This document shows positions 8,533 through 16,532 of a stretch of 64,000 nucleotides of DNA, piece by piece. Position numbers and translations under genes: made by a program. How positions within the stretch are numbered: the first letter of the stretch is position 1; each line of letters begins with the position of its first letter. The notes under the pieces were generated by a model. The model was given only the letters and a program-made list of their open reading frames with translations, did no database searches and was not told the origin of the DNA. Origin of the DNA: CAMDKS01 sp964402975. GTDB taxonomy: Bacteria; Bdellovibrionota_B; Oligoflexia; Oligoflexales; RGVZ01. The stretch is taken from the NCBI GenBank assembly GCA_964402975.1, contig CAYOEM010000003.1, positions 1 to 64,000 of the forward strand. Reading direction: 5' to 3'.

Positions 8533-9881
8533 AACCTAGCTCAAATAAACTGAAAGTGCTGATCGTGGATGATGAGCGAGGCATTCGCGAGAGTTTGGCT
8601 GGCGTTGTTGAGGATGAAGGCTGGGAGTCTCTCGCAGTTGAAAATGGTGAGAAAGCCCTCATTGAATACAGGATTTCTTCGCCCGACCTTGTGTTCTTGG
8701 ACATATGGATGCCTGGAATCGATGGGATTACGGTTTTACAGAGGCTCAGAGAAGTGAACAGTAAGCTTCCGGTTGTGATCATGAGTGGGCATGCAACCAT
8801 CGAAACGGCTGTGAAAGCAACGCGACTGGGTGCTTTTGATGTTTTGGAGAAACCTCTCGAGTTACAGAAAATTGTGTCGCTTTTAGAGCAGGCCAAGGTT
8901 TTGATTGGGAGTCATCCAGAGGCGTCTAAATCCTTTCAAGATATTATTGGGATTTCCGCGGCGGTTGAGCTGGTTAGAAAGCAGGTCGCCGCCGTTGGTC
9001 CTAAGAATGCTTCGGTGTTAATCACGGGGGAAAATGGTTCTGGTAAGGAAGTAGTCGCCCGAATGATCCACGGACACAGCCCGAGGGCGGATAAGCCATT
9101 CGTCGCAATAAATTGCGCGGCTATTCCAGATGAGCTGATTGAAGCAGAATTATTTGGTCACGTGAAGGGAGCATTCACGAATGCGATAAATGATCGAAAG
9201 GGGCGTTTTGAACAGGCACACCAAGGCACGATTTTTCTTGATGAAATTGGAGATATGTCCCTAAAGACGCAGGCCAAGATTTTGCGGGTGCTTCAAGAGA
9301 AAGTTTTTGAGCGCGTGGGCGGACATCAAACAATTACGGTTGATGTTCGGGTGATCGCTGCGACCAATCGGGATCTTCAGCAAGAAATCAAGAGCGGGAG
9401 ATTTCGAGAGGATCTTTTTTATCGCTTGAACGTGATTCCCATCAACGTAAGACCACTCAGAGAGCGCAAAGAGGATATTCCTCTGCTTTTGAGTCATTTT
9501 TTGCGAGATATGGGCGCTGGTCATGGGACTAACCTGTCACTTTCGGAAGAAGCCGTTCAAGCTCTGTCGGACTATCATTGGCCTGGGAATGTCAGGGAGC
9601 TGAAGAACTATCTCGAGCGGATTGCAATCATGAGTCCTAGGCCCGAGATAGGCTTGAGCGATTTACCTCCTGAAATTTTGGCTGCTAGTCATGACGACGC
9701 GAGAAAAGCCCAAACACTGCGAGATGCCAAAAGCGACTTTGAACGTTCCTACATTCTTGATAAACTTGAGGAAAACGAATGGAATGTTTCAAGAACTGCT
9801 GAAGTTTTAAATATTGAACGAAGCAACCTGCATCGAAAGTTAAAGTCTTTTGATATCGACCCAAAAAAGCTGAAGGGGTAG
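8529..9881 (+). CDS. NtrX-like sigma-54-type response regulator
   Basis: A 450-residue regulator with receiver, AAA+ and Fis-type DNA-binding domains. The receiver has D13/D14 for Mg2+, phosphoacceptor D58, and K108. The AAA+ domain shows Walker A GENGSGKE at 167-174 and Walker B IFLDEIGD at 235-242. The sigma-54 contact loop, normally GAFTGA, reads GAFTNA at 214-219. The C-terminal helix-turn-helix ends S-N-L-H-R-K-L-K, the NtrX form. The GTG start overlaps the kinase stop (GTGA). Altered GAFTGA loops often weaken sigma-54 activation, so it may regulate without sigma-54. Calling it NtrX rather than a generic NtrC-family protein rests on the NtrY partner and the C-terminal motif. Confidence 0.9.
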   Translation: MKPSSNKLKVLIVDDERGIRESLAGVVEDEGWESLAVENGEKALIEYRISSPDLVFLDIWMPGIDGITVLQRLREVNSKLPVVIMSGHATIETAVKATRLGAFDVLEKPLELQKIVSLLEQAKVLIGSHPEASKSFQDIIGISAAVELVRKQVAAVGPKNASVLITGENGSGKEVVARMIHGHSPRADKPFVAINCAAIPDELIEAELFGHVKGAFTNAINDRKGRFEQAHQGTIFLDEIGDMSLKTQAKILRVLQEKVFERVGGHQTITVDVRVIAATNRDLQQEIKSGRFREDLFYRLNVIPINVRPLRERKEDIPLLLSHFLRDMGAGHGTNLSLSEEAVQALSDYHWPGNVRELKNYLERIAIMSPRPEIGLSDLPPEILAASHDDARKAQTLRDAKSDFERSYILDKLEENEWNVSRTAEVLNIERSNLHRKLKSFDIDPKKLKG

Positions 9882-9889
9882 GGGTAACC

Positions 9890-11131
9890 ATGACTGACCA
9901 ATCAATTAAGATTACCGCCACGGCCGAGGGTGTTTTGATATCGGGAATGCCGTCGACGTCATCGTCTGAAAAGGGCTCGGCCGCATGGGAAGCGACGACT
10001 TTGGCAGGATCTCGGATCCTTTTGTTTCCAAGTGGACAGGGTGCAAATCCTGGATCATCCGCCGGCGTCGCCTTTTGCTCCAGTGACATGCTGTATGACG
10101 TGCTTTTAGGAATGAATCATCGGCGTTGGTCAGGGATGGTGCTGGTCGATTTGGGGTTTGTAAGAAAGAAGCTTTATTTCAGCGGTGGCGAGTGTGTTTT
10201 TGCTGCCTCAGATCTTATGGATGATCGGCTTGGTGAGGTTATTTACCGCGAGGATGTCATTTCGCTAGAGCAGCTAACGAATTTTGCGGTTCAAGTGGAC
10301 AGGAAAACTAAGTTTGGACAAGTCCTTCTAAAAAGCGGTGATTTTAGTAATACGGACCTTTGGAACGCGCTCAAGAGTCAGGTCCGCGAAATAGTGCGCA
10401 GTATTTTTTTAGTTGATCATTCTTACGTCGAGATGCACCAGGCCCAGGCGCCAGTTGAGGTCGCTTTTGAAGAGGGTACGGCAGAACTGTTGGACTCAGC
10501 TTACAGTTTTGGGTCCCAATTTAGAGCATTTTCATCGCGGATAGTGGCCGACGAATCGAGGGTTTTTCCACATGCTGATGAGATCGTTGGGTCCGTCCAG
10601 CCCGGCACCTTCATTGGCGACATTCTTGAGCTCTGTAAGGACGGCCCATTAGTTCGAGAGGTCGTTGAGAGAAGTAAACTAACGCAGGTAAACACTCTTG
10701 TGGCCCTACATGATCTGCATGCCCGTGGTCTCGTGAGACTGGAGGGTTTAGCCCCTGTGACAACAGTCACTATTGAAAGCTCATCTGGCAGTTTAAAGTC
10801 GGCTATTGATGCATACCAAATGCTTCACCAAGTGGTTAAGGGTGCTTTCGCTGCGGTAGCCCTAAAAATTCCAGTCAAAAGTCTCAATGAGTTCGCGCTA
10901 GGTTTGAATGCCGACGGCAGCTCAACCATTTACTTGGATGATGAGGGCGCTCTAATGGCAGACTCTGTTCACAACATTTTGCAGCAATGCGCTGTCAACA
11001 GACAGCGCGTTCTTTACTTTCGCCAGCGCGTTGGTGCGTTGACGCGTTATCTTCTGCAGATGTCTGGTGACTTGTTGCCATTTGATATCGCGAAAAAAGT
11101 GAAAAAGGAATTCCAGGAGATCTCTCTGTGA
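9890..11131 (+). CDS. DUF4388 (PATAN-like) domain protein
   Basis: A 413-residue soluble protein. Residues about 65-180 match the DUF4388 pattern: G-x-x-x-L-x-F-x-x-G-x-x-x-F-A-x-S (here LYFSGGECVFAAS) followed by L-G-E-V-I and K-F-G-Q-V-L-L. In signalling proteins of delta-group bacteria this domain commonly sits with receiver domains and is thought to mediate protein interaction. A winged-helix-like segment may lie near 240-285, and the C-terminus is helical. The ATG follows AGGGGTAGGGG eight bases after the NtrX-like gene, and the end overlaps rlmB (GTGA). A signalling link to the two-component pair is likely from context, but its output is unknown. Confidence 0.75.
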   Translation: MTDQSIKITATAEGVLISGMPSTSSSEKGSAAWEATTLAGSRILLFPSGQGANPGSSAGVAFCSSDMLYDVLLGMNHRRWSGMVLVDLGFVRKKLYFSGGECVFAASDLMDDRLGEVIYREDVISLEQLTNFAVQVDRKTKFGQVLLKSGDFSNTDLWNALKSQVREIVRSIFLVDHSYVEMHQAQAPVEVAFEEGTAELLDSAYSFGSQFRAFSSRIVADESRVFPHADEIVGSVQPGTFIGDILELCKDGPLVREVVERSKLTQVNTLVALHDLHARGLVRLEGLAPVTTVTIESSSGSLKSAIDAYQMLHQVVKGAFAAVALKIPVKSLNEFALGLNADGSSTIYLDDEGALMADSVHNILQQCAVNRQRVLYFRQRVGALTRYLLQMSGDLLPFDIAKKVKKEFQEISL

Positions 11132-11958
11132 AATCACGAGATGGTCGTCGAATTGGTGCTCGTCATTCGAAATTTGAGCGAGACAAAGGCCGCAACACGG
11201 GCTCCGCTGCAGGTAAGTCGGGCCGTGCTTCCATGCCTGAAGGTTTGTTTGTTGTTGAGGGCGTGGCAGCGGTTCGCGAGTATCTTCGCCACAAACCAAA
11301 GTCCGTGCGCAAAGTTTTCGTCAAAGAAAGGTCATTAAAAACAGTCCAGGAGCAACTTCAGGATTTTGATGTTTCCTTTCAGACCGTCAGTGAAGCTCAT
11401 GAACAAGGAGCGGTGCAACCAACCCCAGTTTGGGCCCACGTGCAGCACGAGATGCAAGACTGGACGAGCTTCATATCAGAACTAGATCAATCAACGGATG
11501 AAGAGAGCAGTCTTGTTCTTGTGCTTGATCACATTTCTGACCCTAGAAACCTAGGGGCTATTGTGCGGTCAGCGGCTTTTTTTGGTGTGCGGCACGTTGT
11601 AGTTCCTGAGCGTAGACAGGTCCTGTTGACTCAGTCCAGCGTGAATACGGCACAGGGCGGATTTGCGCTGACGGAGTTGGTCGTCGTCGTTAATGTCGCG
11701 CGTGCTATTGAAGAAATGAAGTCCAAGGACTTTTGGGTTCTCGGTGCCGCCATGGATGGAGAGGTGGTTGGTAGCGTCCGGGGCCGCTACAAGCGACAAG
11801 TCTTGGTGCTAGGCTCTGAGGACAAAGGGATAAGTCACTCGGTTCTTAAAAAATGTGACGTGATAGTAAGTATCCCCGGCGGCTCAAACTCTCTAGATTC
11901 CTTGAATGTTTCAGTTGCTGCCGGAATTTTGGTTCACGAGCTCAAAGGCAAGGCATAA
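11128..11958 (+). CDS. rlmB: 23S rRNA (guanosine-2'-O)-methyltransferase RlmB-type (SpoU family)
   Basis: A 276-residue SpoU/TrmH-type 2'-O-methyltransferase, expected to methylate G2251 in the peptidyl-transferase region of 23S rRNA using SAM. The N-terminal substrate-binding domain lies at about 32-100. Motif 1 reads DHISDPRNLGAIVRSA near 133, with the conserved N and R. Motif 2 is L-G-S-E-x-x-G, and motif 3 IPGG...SLNVS-x-A completes the trefoil knot. The GTG at 11128 overlaps the DUF4388 stop. The family is certain; the specific target (rlmB rather than trmH) is the usual assignment for this length and N-domain. A second, more distant SpoU enzyme is at 32.9 kb. Confidence 0.88.
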   Translation: MKSRDGRRIGARHSKFERDKGRNTGSAAGKSGRASMPEGLFVVEGVAAVREYLRHKPKSVRKVFVKERSLKTVQEQLQDFDVSFQTVSEAHEQGAVQPTPVWAHVQHEMQDWTSFISELDQSTDEESSLVLVLDHISDPRNLGAIVRSAAFFGVRHVVVPERRQVLLTQSSVNTAQGGFALTELVVVVNVARAIEEMKSKDFWVLGAAMDGEVVGSVRGRYKRQVLVLGSEDKGISHSVLKKCDVIVSIPGGSNSLDSLNVSVAAGILVHELKGKA

Positions 11959-11993
11959 GGTTGCTCGATAAAGAGGCAACCTGCTGCATTTTT
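11958..11993 (+). terminator. possible terminator after rlmB
   Basis: AGGTTGC (11958-11964) pairs with GCAACCT (11976-11982). A short T-run (11989-11993) begins six bases later, so termination may be inefficient. Confidence 0.4.
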
Positions 11994-12027
11994 GAGAAAA
12001 AATCGACATTCCGCAAATTTACTTTGC

Positions 12028-12056
12028 TTGACAGTGGACATCTCTGATTGTATCAA
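12028..12056 (+). promoter_or_regulatory. sigma-70-type promoter of the tRNA-tuf operon
   Basis: A consensus -35 TTGACA (12028-12033) and a -10 TATCAA (12051-12056) are separated by 17 bases. It lies about 110 bases before the first tRNA and after the rlmB hairpin, so it probably drives the four tRNAs and tuf. Confidence 0.7.
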
Positions 12057-12165
12057 ATGCTTTCTCTTTTTCGGGATTTGTGCATTTGCCTTGAGGTCTG
12101 CGTGCTTAATAGCTGAGATCAATGGTGGAGTCGTCCTGGAAAAGTTGTGTTGCAATGTCCGATTT

Positions 12166-12241
12166 GCTGGCGTAGCTCAATTGGTAGAGCAGCTGATTTG
12201 TAATCAGCAGGTTGCGGGTTCAAGTCCCATCGCCAGCTCCA
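12166..12241 (+). tRNA. tRNA-Thr (TGT)
   Basis: The acceptor GCTGGCG pairs with CGCCAGC, the anticodon loop is TTTGTAA (TGT), the T-loop is TTCAAGT, and CCA is encoded. It is the first of four tRNAs ahead of tuf, in the Thr-Tyr-Gly-Thr order seen upstream of tufB in Proteobacteria. Confidence 0.97.
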
Positions 12242-12261
12242 GGTCTGACGTGCCGGCTTGA

Positions 12262-12347
12262 GGATGGGTACCCAAGTGGCCAAAGGGGACAGGCTGTAAA
12301 CCTGTTGGCAATAGTCTTCGAAGGTTCGAATCCTTCCCCATCCACCA
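12262..12347 (+). tRNA. tRNA-Tyr (GTA)
   Basis: A class II tRNA with a long variable arm. The acceptor GGATGGG pairs with CCCATCC, the anticodon loop is CTGTAAA (GTA), the T-loop is TTCGAAT, and CCA is encoded. Confidence 0.97.
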
Positions 12348-12423
12348 CCAAGTCTGCCATCCGAAGGGCCAAAGCCGGATTCAGCAGCTTCAGGGGATTC
12401 ATTGATTTGAAGCTCCTGCGTGT

Positions 12424-12499
12424 GCGGAAGTAGCTCAGTTGGTAGAGCATTAGCCTTCCAAGCTAAATGTCGCGAGTTCGACCCTCGTCTTCCGCTCCA
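12424..12499 (+). tRNA. tRNA-Gly (TCC)
   Basis: The acceptor GCGGAAG pairs with CTTCCGC, the anticodon loop is CTTCCAA (TCC), the T-loop is TTCGACC, and CCA is encoded. It is separated from tRNA-Tyr by 76 bases and from tRNA-Thr(GGT) by 5. Confidence 0.97.
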
Positions 12500-12504
12500 A
12501 CGCT

Positions 12505-12580
12505 GCCTCGGTAGCTCAGTTGGTAGAGCACGTCCTTGGTAAGGACGAGGTCACGGGTTCAAGTCCCGTCCGAGGCTCCA
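12505..12580 (+). tRNA. tRNA-Thr (GGT)
   Basis: The acceptor GCCTCGG pairs with CCGAGGC, the anticodon loop is TTGGTAA (GGT), the T-loop is TTCAAGT, and CCA is encoded. It is the last tRNA before tuf; the following 186 bases form the tuf leader. Confidence 0.97.
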
Positions 12581-12766
12581 CCGGGCCTCTCCAGTCGAAC
12601 CGGGAATCCTTGATTCAAGGTCTCGACAGATGGATAAGTCGGTGATAATGTGTCGCGTCACATCCATTCCGAAGTCCGAAGTTTTCGACGGCTTTAGTGT
12701 GGTGAACGGTTGAAAATTTAGAAACAAGTTTTGCGTATATGACTGCCAATTAGCGGGAGGATGCAA

Positions 12767-13960
12767 ATGGCAAAAGAGAAGTTCGAGCGGAAGAAACCAC
12801 ACGTTAACATCGGTACGATTGGTCACGTTGACCACGGTAAGACAACACTTACTGCCGCAATCACGTTCATCATGGCGAAGAAATTCGGCGGACAAGGTTT
12901 GGCGTATGACCAAATCGATAAGTCTCCTGAAGAAAAAGCTCGTGGTATTACGATCTCAACGACCCACGTTGAGTATGAATCAGATACGCGTCACTATGCG
13001 CACGTTGACTGCCCAGGTCACGCCGACTACGTGAAAAACATGATTACAGGTGCTGCGCAGATGGACGGTGCAATTCTTGTTGTATCCGCTTCTGACGGTC
13101 CTATGCCGCAAACTCGCGAGCACATCCTCCTTTCTCGTCAAGTAGGCGTTCCCAAGATCGTCGTCTTCATGAACAAGTGTGACATGGTTGACGATGCGGA
13201 ACTTCTTGACCTTGTAGAGATGGAAGTTCGTGAGCTTCTCAATACCTACAAATTCCCAGGCGACGATACTCCGATCGTTCGCGGTTCAGCGCTGAAGGCT
13301 CTTGAATCTCAAGATCCAAATAGCGACTGGGGCAAGAAAATTTGTGATTTGATCGCAGCTTGCGATAGCTACATTCCACTGCCAGAGCGTCCGGTTGATC
13401 AACCATTCCTTATGCCGATCGAAGACGTGTTCTCGATCTCTGGTCGTGGAACTGTTGTTACGGGCCGTGTTGAGCGCGGGATCATCAAAACCGGCGATGA
13501 AATGGAAATCGTTGGTATTCGCGACACACAAAAAACAACATGTACTGGTGTTGAGATGTTCCGTAAACTTCTCGATGAAGGTCGTGCAGGCGACAACTGC
13601 GGTATTCTTCTCCGTGGTACGAAGCGTGAAGAAGTTCAGCGCGGACAAGTTCTTGCGAAGCCAGGCTCGATTAAGCCTCATAAGAAGTTCAAGGCTGAGG
13701 TTTACATCTTGACGAAAGAAGAAGGCGGACGTCATACGCCGTTCTTCAAAGGATACCGTCCTCAGTTCTACTTCCGTACTACGGACGTAACTGGTTCGAT
13801 CAAACTTCCTGATGCTGTCGAGATGGTTATGCCAGGCGACAATATCGCGATGGAAGTTGAGCTCATCACTCCGATTGCTATGGACAAGCAGCTTCGCTTC
13901 GCTATCCGCGAAGGTGGACGCACCGTTGGCGCCGGCGTTGTGGCAGATATCTTGGATTAA
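12767..13960 (+). CDS. tuf: elongation factor Tu
   Basis: EF-Tu delivers aminoacyl-tRNA to the ribosomal A site as a GTP complex. The 397-residue protein has the P-loop GHVDHGKT near residue 19, RGITI in switch I, DCPGH near 81, NKCD near 136 and SALK near 174, followed by the two beta-barrel domains. The ATG at 12767 is chosen over the in-frame ATG at 12761 because GGGAGG then sits eight rather than two bases upstream. It shares a transcript with the tRNAs before it and is closed by the hairpin at 13977. Downstream of fusA, where many bacteria carry another tuf, there is none. Confidence 0.98.
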   Translation: MAKEKFERKKPHVNIGTIGHVDHGKTTLTAAITFIMAKKFGGQGLAYDQIDKSPEEKARGITISTTHVEYESDTRHYAHVDCPGHADYVKNMITGAAQMDGAILVVSASDGPMPQTREHILLSRQVGVPKIVVFMNKCDMVDDAELLDLVEMEVRELLNTYKFPGDDTPIVRGSALKALESQDPNSDWGKKICDLIAACDSYIPLPERPVDQPFLMPIEDVFSISGRGTVVTGRVERGIIKTGDEMEIVGIRDTQKTTCTGVEMFRKLLDEGRAGDNCGILLRGTKREEVQRGQVLAKPGSIKPHKKFKAEVYILTKEEGGRHTPFFKGYRPQFYFRTTDVTGSIKLPDAVEMVMPGDNIAMEVELITPIAMDKQLRFAIREGGRTVGAGVVADILD

Positions 13961-13976
13961 TTGGTTCTGGTTCTTG

Positions 13977-14004
13977 AAAGTGGCTCCGAAAGGGGCCACT
14001 TTTT
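13977..14004 (+). terminator. hairpin terminator between tuf and tRNA-Trp
   Basis: AAGTGGC (13978-13984) pairs with GCCACTT (13995-14001) in a longer stem that continues through TCC/GGG, and runs into TTTT. It lies 16 bases after the tuf stop and 16 before tRNA-Trp, so it may separate them or act as a processing or partial read-through site. Confidence 0.65.
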
Positions 14005-14019
14005 ATCGCGTCTGAGCAC

Positions 14020-14095
14020 AGGCGAGTAGCTCCAATGGTAGAGCGACGGATTCCAAATCCGTTTGTTGTGGGTTCGAGTCCCTCCTCGCCTGCCA
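14020..14095 (+). tRNA. tRNA-Trp (CCA)
   Basis: The acceptor AGGCGAG pairs with CTCGCCT, the anticodon loop is TTCCAAA (CCA), the T-loop is TTCGAGT, and 3' CCA is encoded. A tuf / tRNA-Trp / secE order is common in bacteria; no rpmG gene is present here. Confidence 0.97.
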
Positions 14096-14161
14096 CTTCC
14101 CGTTAAGCGAGTATGCTTGCCGAGAATGCTGGCAAAGACTCAGTGTTAAAAAGGTGAATTT

Positions 14162-14542
14162 ATGCAAAAAGACGATTCGACTTGGCTGCGCACAGGCTAT
14201 TCCGCATTTGCTCTGTTGGTAGCTTTTGTGTTCTGGAAGATGTTCATTCAGATTGGCCTCAAGGCTGGATGGCTCGAGCGCTATGAAGCCGGTATCCGGG
14301 TTGGTAGTGTTGTTTTAGCCGTCGCTTGTGGCGCTGGTGTGACATGGTGGTTGGCAAGTGACAAGGGAAGGCACGAATATTTTTTGGCGTCTGTCGGTGA
14401 GCTGAGAAAAATTCAGTGGCCTGACTGGGAGCAAACCAAAAAGCTGACTCTCATTGTTTGCGTAGTTGTTGCGGTCTTTTCCGTTATATTGACCGTTTTT
14501 GATATTGGCTGGGCTAGGTTATTGAAGCTGCTTTTGGTGTAG
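14162..14542 (+). CDS. secE: preprotein translocase subunit SecE
   Basis: SecE clamps and stabilises the SecY channel in the inner membrane. At 126 residues it is the long, three-helix form typical of Enterobacteria, with helices at about 13-35, 45-65 and 95-118. The conserved cytoplasmic amphipathic segment precedes the last helix (E-L-R-K-I-x-W-P-x-W-x-x-T, about 81-93). The ATG follows AAAAAGGTG. It is paired with nusG, as in nearly all bacteria. Confidence 0.95.
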   Translation: MQKDDSTWLRTGYSAFALLVAFVFWKMFIQIGLKAGWLERYEAGIRVGSVVLAVACGAGVTWWLASDKGRHEYFLASVGELRKIQWPDWEQTKKLTLIVCVVVAVFSVILTVFDIGWARLLKLLLV

Positions 14543-14573
14543 ATTCCAAAAACCAGCTTGTTTGGAGACATTT

Positions 14574-15137
14574 GTGGAAGCAATGACATCTTTGAAAAAA
14601 TGGTACGTCGTGCATACTCATACCGGTTCGGAGGAGAAGGCACGTCAAGGGTTGCTCGAGCGCATCAAGGCGCAAGGCATGGAAGGCAAATTTGGACAGA
14701 TTTTTGTTCCAAGAACAGCCACTGAAACCGTTTTGAAGAGCGGTAAGAAGAAACGCGTCGAAAAAACGTCTTTTCCAGGCTACATCCTGGTTGAGATGGA
14801 CTTTTCTGATGAAACTGGTGCGCTAGTCCGTAACACGCCTAAAATCACAGGATTTGTAGGTGGTGATACCCGCAAACCGCCTCGTCCGATTACGGATGCG
14901 GAGGTTATACGGCTAACATCGCCAGAGGCTGTTGAAGCGCAAAAACAACAGGTTAGGACCGAGGTTAACTTCCGCAAAGGAGAGAACGTTAAGGTCAAGG
15001 ACGGTCCGTTCACAAACTTTGATGGTGTTGTGGATGAGGTCCGCCCAGACAAAATGAAGCTCAGAATACTGGTCAGTATCTTTGGTCGTGAGACGCCAGT
15101 TGAGCTTGATTATGGACAAGTGGAAAAAATCGGCTGA
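14574..15137 (+). CDS. nusG: transcription termination/antitermination factor NusG
   Basis: NusG binds the RNA polymerase clamp to suppress pausing and links it to Rho or to the ribosome. The NGN domain starts K-K-W-Y-V-V-H-T and contains F-P-G-Y-I-L-V and F-V-G-G. The C-terminal KOW domain carries V-K-V-K-D-G-P-F and ends at V-E-K-I-G. I chose GTG 14574 because GGAG lies six bases before it; ATG 14583 and TTG 14562 are in frame and possible. The resulting 187 residues match the family. It sits directly upstream of the rplK promoter. Confidence 0.95.
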   Translation: MEAMTSLKKWYVVHTHTGSEEKARQGLLERIKAQGMEGKFGQIFVPRTATETVLKSGKKKRVEKTSFPGYILVEMDFSDETGALVRNTPKITGFVGGDTRKPPRPITDAEVIRLTSPEAVEAQKQQVRTEVNFRKGENVKVKDGPFTNFDGVVDEVRPDKMKLRILVSIFGRETPVELDYGQVEKIG

Positions 15138-15165
15138 TATAAAAGTGTCGCAGCCTAAAGGCATG

Positions 15166-15184
15166 AGCGCTTATAGTGCTTTTT
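15166..15184 (+). terminator. weak terminator-like hairpin after nusG
   Basis: AGCGC (15166-15170) and GTGCT (15176-15180) form a five-base stem with one G-U pair, followed by T's to 15184. The short stem suggests partial read-through into the rplK operon. Confidence 0.35.
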
Positions 15185-15195
15185 CCATTAGCTGC

Positions 15196-15224
15196 TTGAC
15201 ACTCTTGTGGTTTTCAACTATAGA
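15196..15224 (+). promoter_or_regulatory. strong sigma-70-type promoter of the rplK operon
   Basis: A perfect -35 TTGACA (15196-15201), a 17-base spacer and a -10 TATAGA (15219-15224). Transcription would begin about 70 bases before rplK. Confidence 0.8.
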
Positions 15225-15302
15225 CGGCACTCTCGTTTTTTTATCGCTCGGGTAGCTCGTCTTGGGTGAGCGAAGATGGTTTGAGCAAGAGGGACTCCAA
15301 AA
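15225..15302 (+). promoter_or_regulatory. rplK mRNA leader, candidate L1 autoregulatory site
   Basis: The leader contains TCGCTC (15244-15249) able to pair with GAGCGA (15268-15273) and ends in a GAGGGA ribosome site. In many bacteria L1 represses rplK-rplA by binding an rRNA-like structure here. The binding-site identity is inference; only the pairing is seen. Confidence 0.4.
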
Positions 15303-15725
15303 ATGGCAAAGAAAGTAGTCGGTTTCATCAAGTTGCAGATTCCTGCCGGTAAAGCAAACCCATCGCCTCCGATCGGTCCAGCTCTCGGCCAGCGCGGTAT
15401 CAACATCATGGCTTTCTGTAAGGAATTCAATGCGAAGACGCAGAAGCAAGCTGGAGATATCCTTCCAACAATCATCACGGTTTTTGCTGATAAATCCTTT
15501 TCATTCCTTACGAAAAGTCCGCCAGCAACGAGCCTTCTAAAGAAGGTCGCAAAGATTGAATCTGGTTCGCAGACCCCAGGAAAAGCAACCTGCGGCAGCG
15601 TGACCATGGCGCAAGTCAAGGAAGTTGCGAAGATGAAAATGGAAGACCTCAATGCATATGATATCGACCAAGCGGCGAAAATCATTGCAGGTTCCGCCCG
15701 CTCGATGGGTCTTGAGGTTAAGTGA
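15303..15725 (+). CDS. rplK: 50S ribosomal protein L11
   Basis: L11 forms the GTPase-associated centre on 23S rRNA with L10/L12. The 140-residue protein starts AKKVVGFIKLQIPAGKA with the conserved P-S-P-P-I-G-P-A-L-G-Q-R-G-I-N block near 20-37. The C-terminal RNA-binding half ends in I-A-G-S-A-R-S-M-G. The length is typical. It has its own strong promoter and leader, and an intergenic hairpin region separates it from rplA. Confidence 0.98.
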   Translation: MAKKVVGFIKLQIPAGKANPSPPIGPALGQRGINIMAFCKEFNAKTQKQAGDILPTIITVFADKSFSFLTKSPPATSLLKKVAKIESGSQTPGKATCGSVTMAQVKEVAKMKMEDLNAYDIDQAAKIIAGSARSMGLEVK

Positions 15726-15735
15726 ATTTGTTCTG

Positions 15736-15786
15736 CTCTAACCATGGTGGTTAGGGGTGGGCATGTAGGAGAGCGCGAAAGCGTTC
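15736..15786 (+). promoter_or_regulatory. paired hairpins between rplK and rplA
   Basis: CTAACCA (15738-15744) pairs with TGGTTAG (15748-15754). A second stem GAGCGC/GCGTTC (15771-15776 and 15781-15786) is capped by a GAAA tetraloop. There is no T-tract, so it is not a terminator. A role in mRNA processing or L1 control is inference. Confidence 0.5.
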
Positions 15787-15810
15787 GATTGAACTACGGA
15801 GATATAGAAT

Positions 15811-16503
15811 ATGGCTCGTGGCAAAAAGTATTCAGCCGCGCTTGCTAAAGTGGATAGAGAGAAGAACTATCCGCTTGATGAGGCAAGCAAGCTGGTCAAG
15901 GAAACTTGCTACACCAAATTCGACGCAACAGTTGATCTTGCTGTCAACCTTGGCGTGGACCCTCGGCAAGCGGACCAAAACGTCCGCGGTGCAGTGGCGT
16001 TACCCCATGGCTTGGGCAAAACTGTTCGCATTGTTGTGTTTGCTAAGGGCGAAGCGGCCCAGGCGGCACAGAATGCTGGCGTTGAAGCTGTTGGTGGGGA
16101 CGACCTTGGCAATCGGATCAATGGCGGCTGGTTGGACTTCGATCAAGTGATCGCTACGCCCGATATGATGGGTGTTGTTGGTAAGCTTGGCCGGGTTCTT
16201 GGACCGCGTGGATTGATGCCGAACCCTAAATTGGGTACGGTCACCATGGATGTGGTCAAGGCGATCAATGAATTAAAAGCAGGTCGTGTGGAATACCGAG
16301 TTGATAAAGCTGGTATTGTGCATGCTCCGGTCGGTAAGGCTAGTTTCACAGCTGAGAAGCTGACAGACAACGCGCGTGCTGTTCTTGAGGCCATAGCGCG
16401 AGCCAAACCCGCAACCGCCAAAGGGACCTATCTCAAGAAGATCAGTATGTCTGCGACTATGGGGCCTGGCGTCAAAGTTGACCCAGCACCTTATAGATTG
16501 TAA
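15811..16503 (+). CDS. rplA: 50S ribosomal protein L1
   Basis: L1 forms the mobile stalk at the E site and often represses its own operon. The 230-residue protein shows the family features: F-D-A-T-V-D-L-A-V-N-L-G-V-D near 36-49, then L-P-H-G-L-G-K and the signature G-x-x-G-R-V-L-G-P-R-G-L-M-P-N-P-K near residues 126-143. The ATG follows a GGAG site. The gap to rplJ is only 29 bases. Confidence 0.98.
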   Translation: MARGKKYSAALAKVDREKNYPLDEASKLVKETCYTKFDATVDLAVNLGVDPRQADQNVRGAVALPHGLGKTVRIVVFAKGEAAQAAQNAGVEAVGGDDLGNRINGGWLDFDQVIATPDMMGVVGKLGRVLGPRGLMPNPKLGTVTMDVVKAINELKAGRVEYRVDKAGIVHAPVGKASFTAEKLTDNARAVLEAIARAKPATAKGTYLKKISMSATMGPGVKVDPAPYRL

Positions 16504-16532
16504 GCCATTAGCTGACAGGAGAGGGTAGAACT

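Noticed and set aside
16504..16532. L10 leader upstream of rplJ
   Set aside because: The gap of 29 bases holds little beyond the ribosome-binding site.
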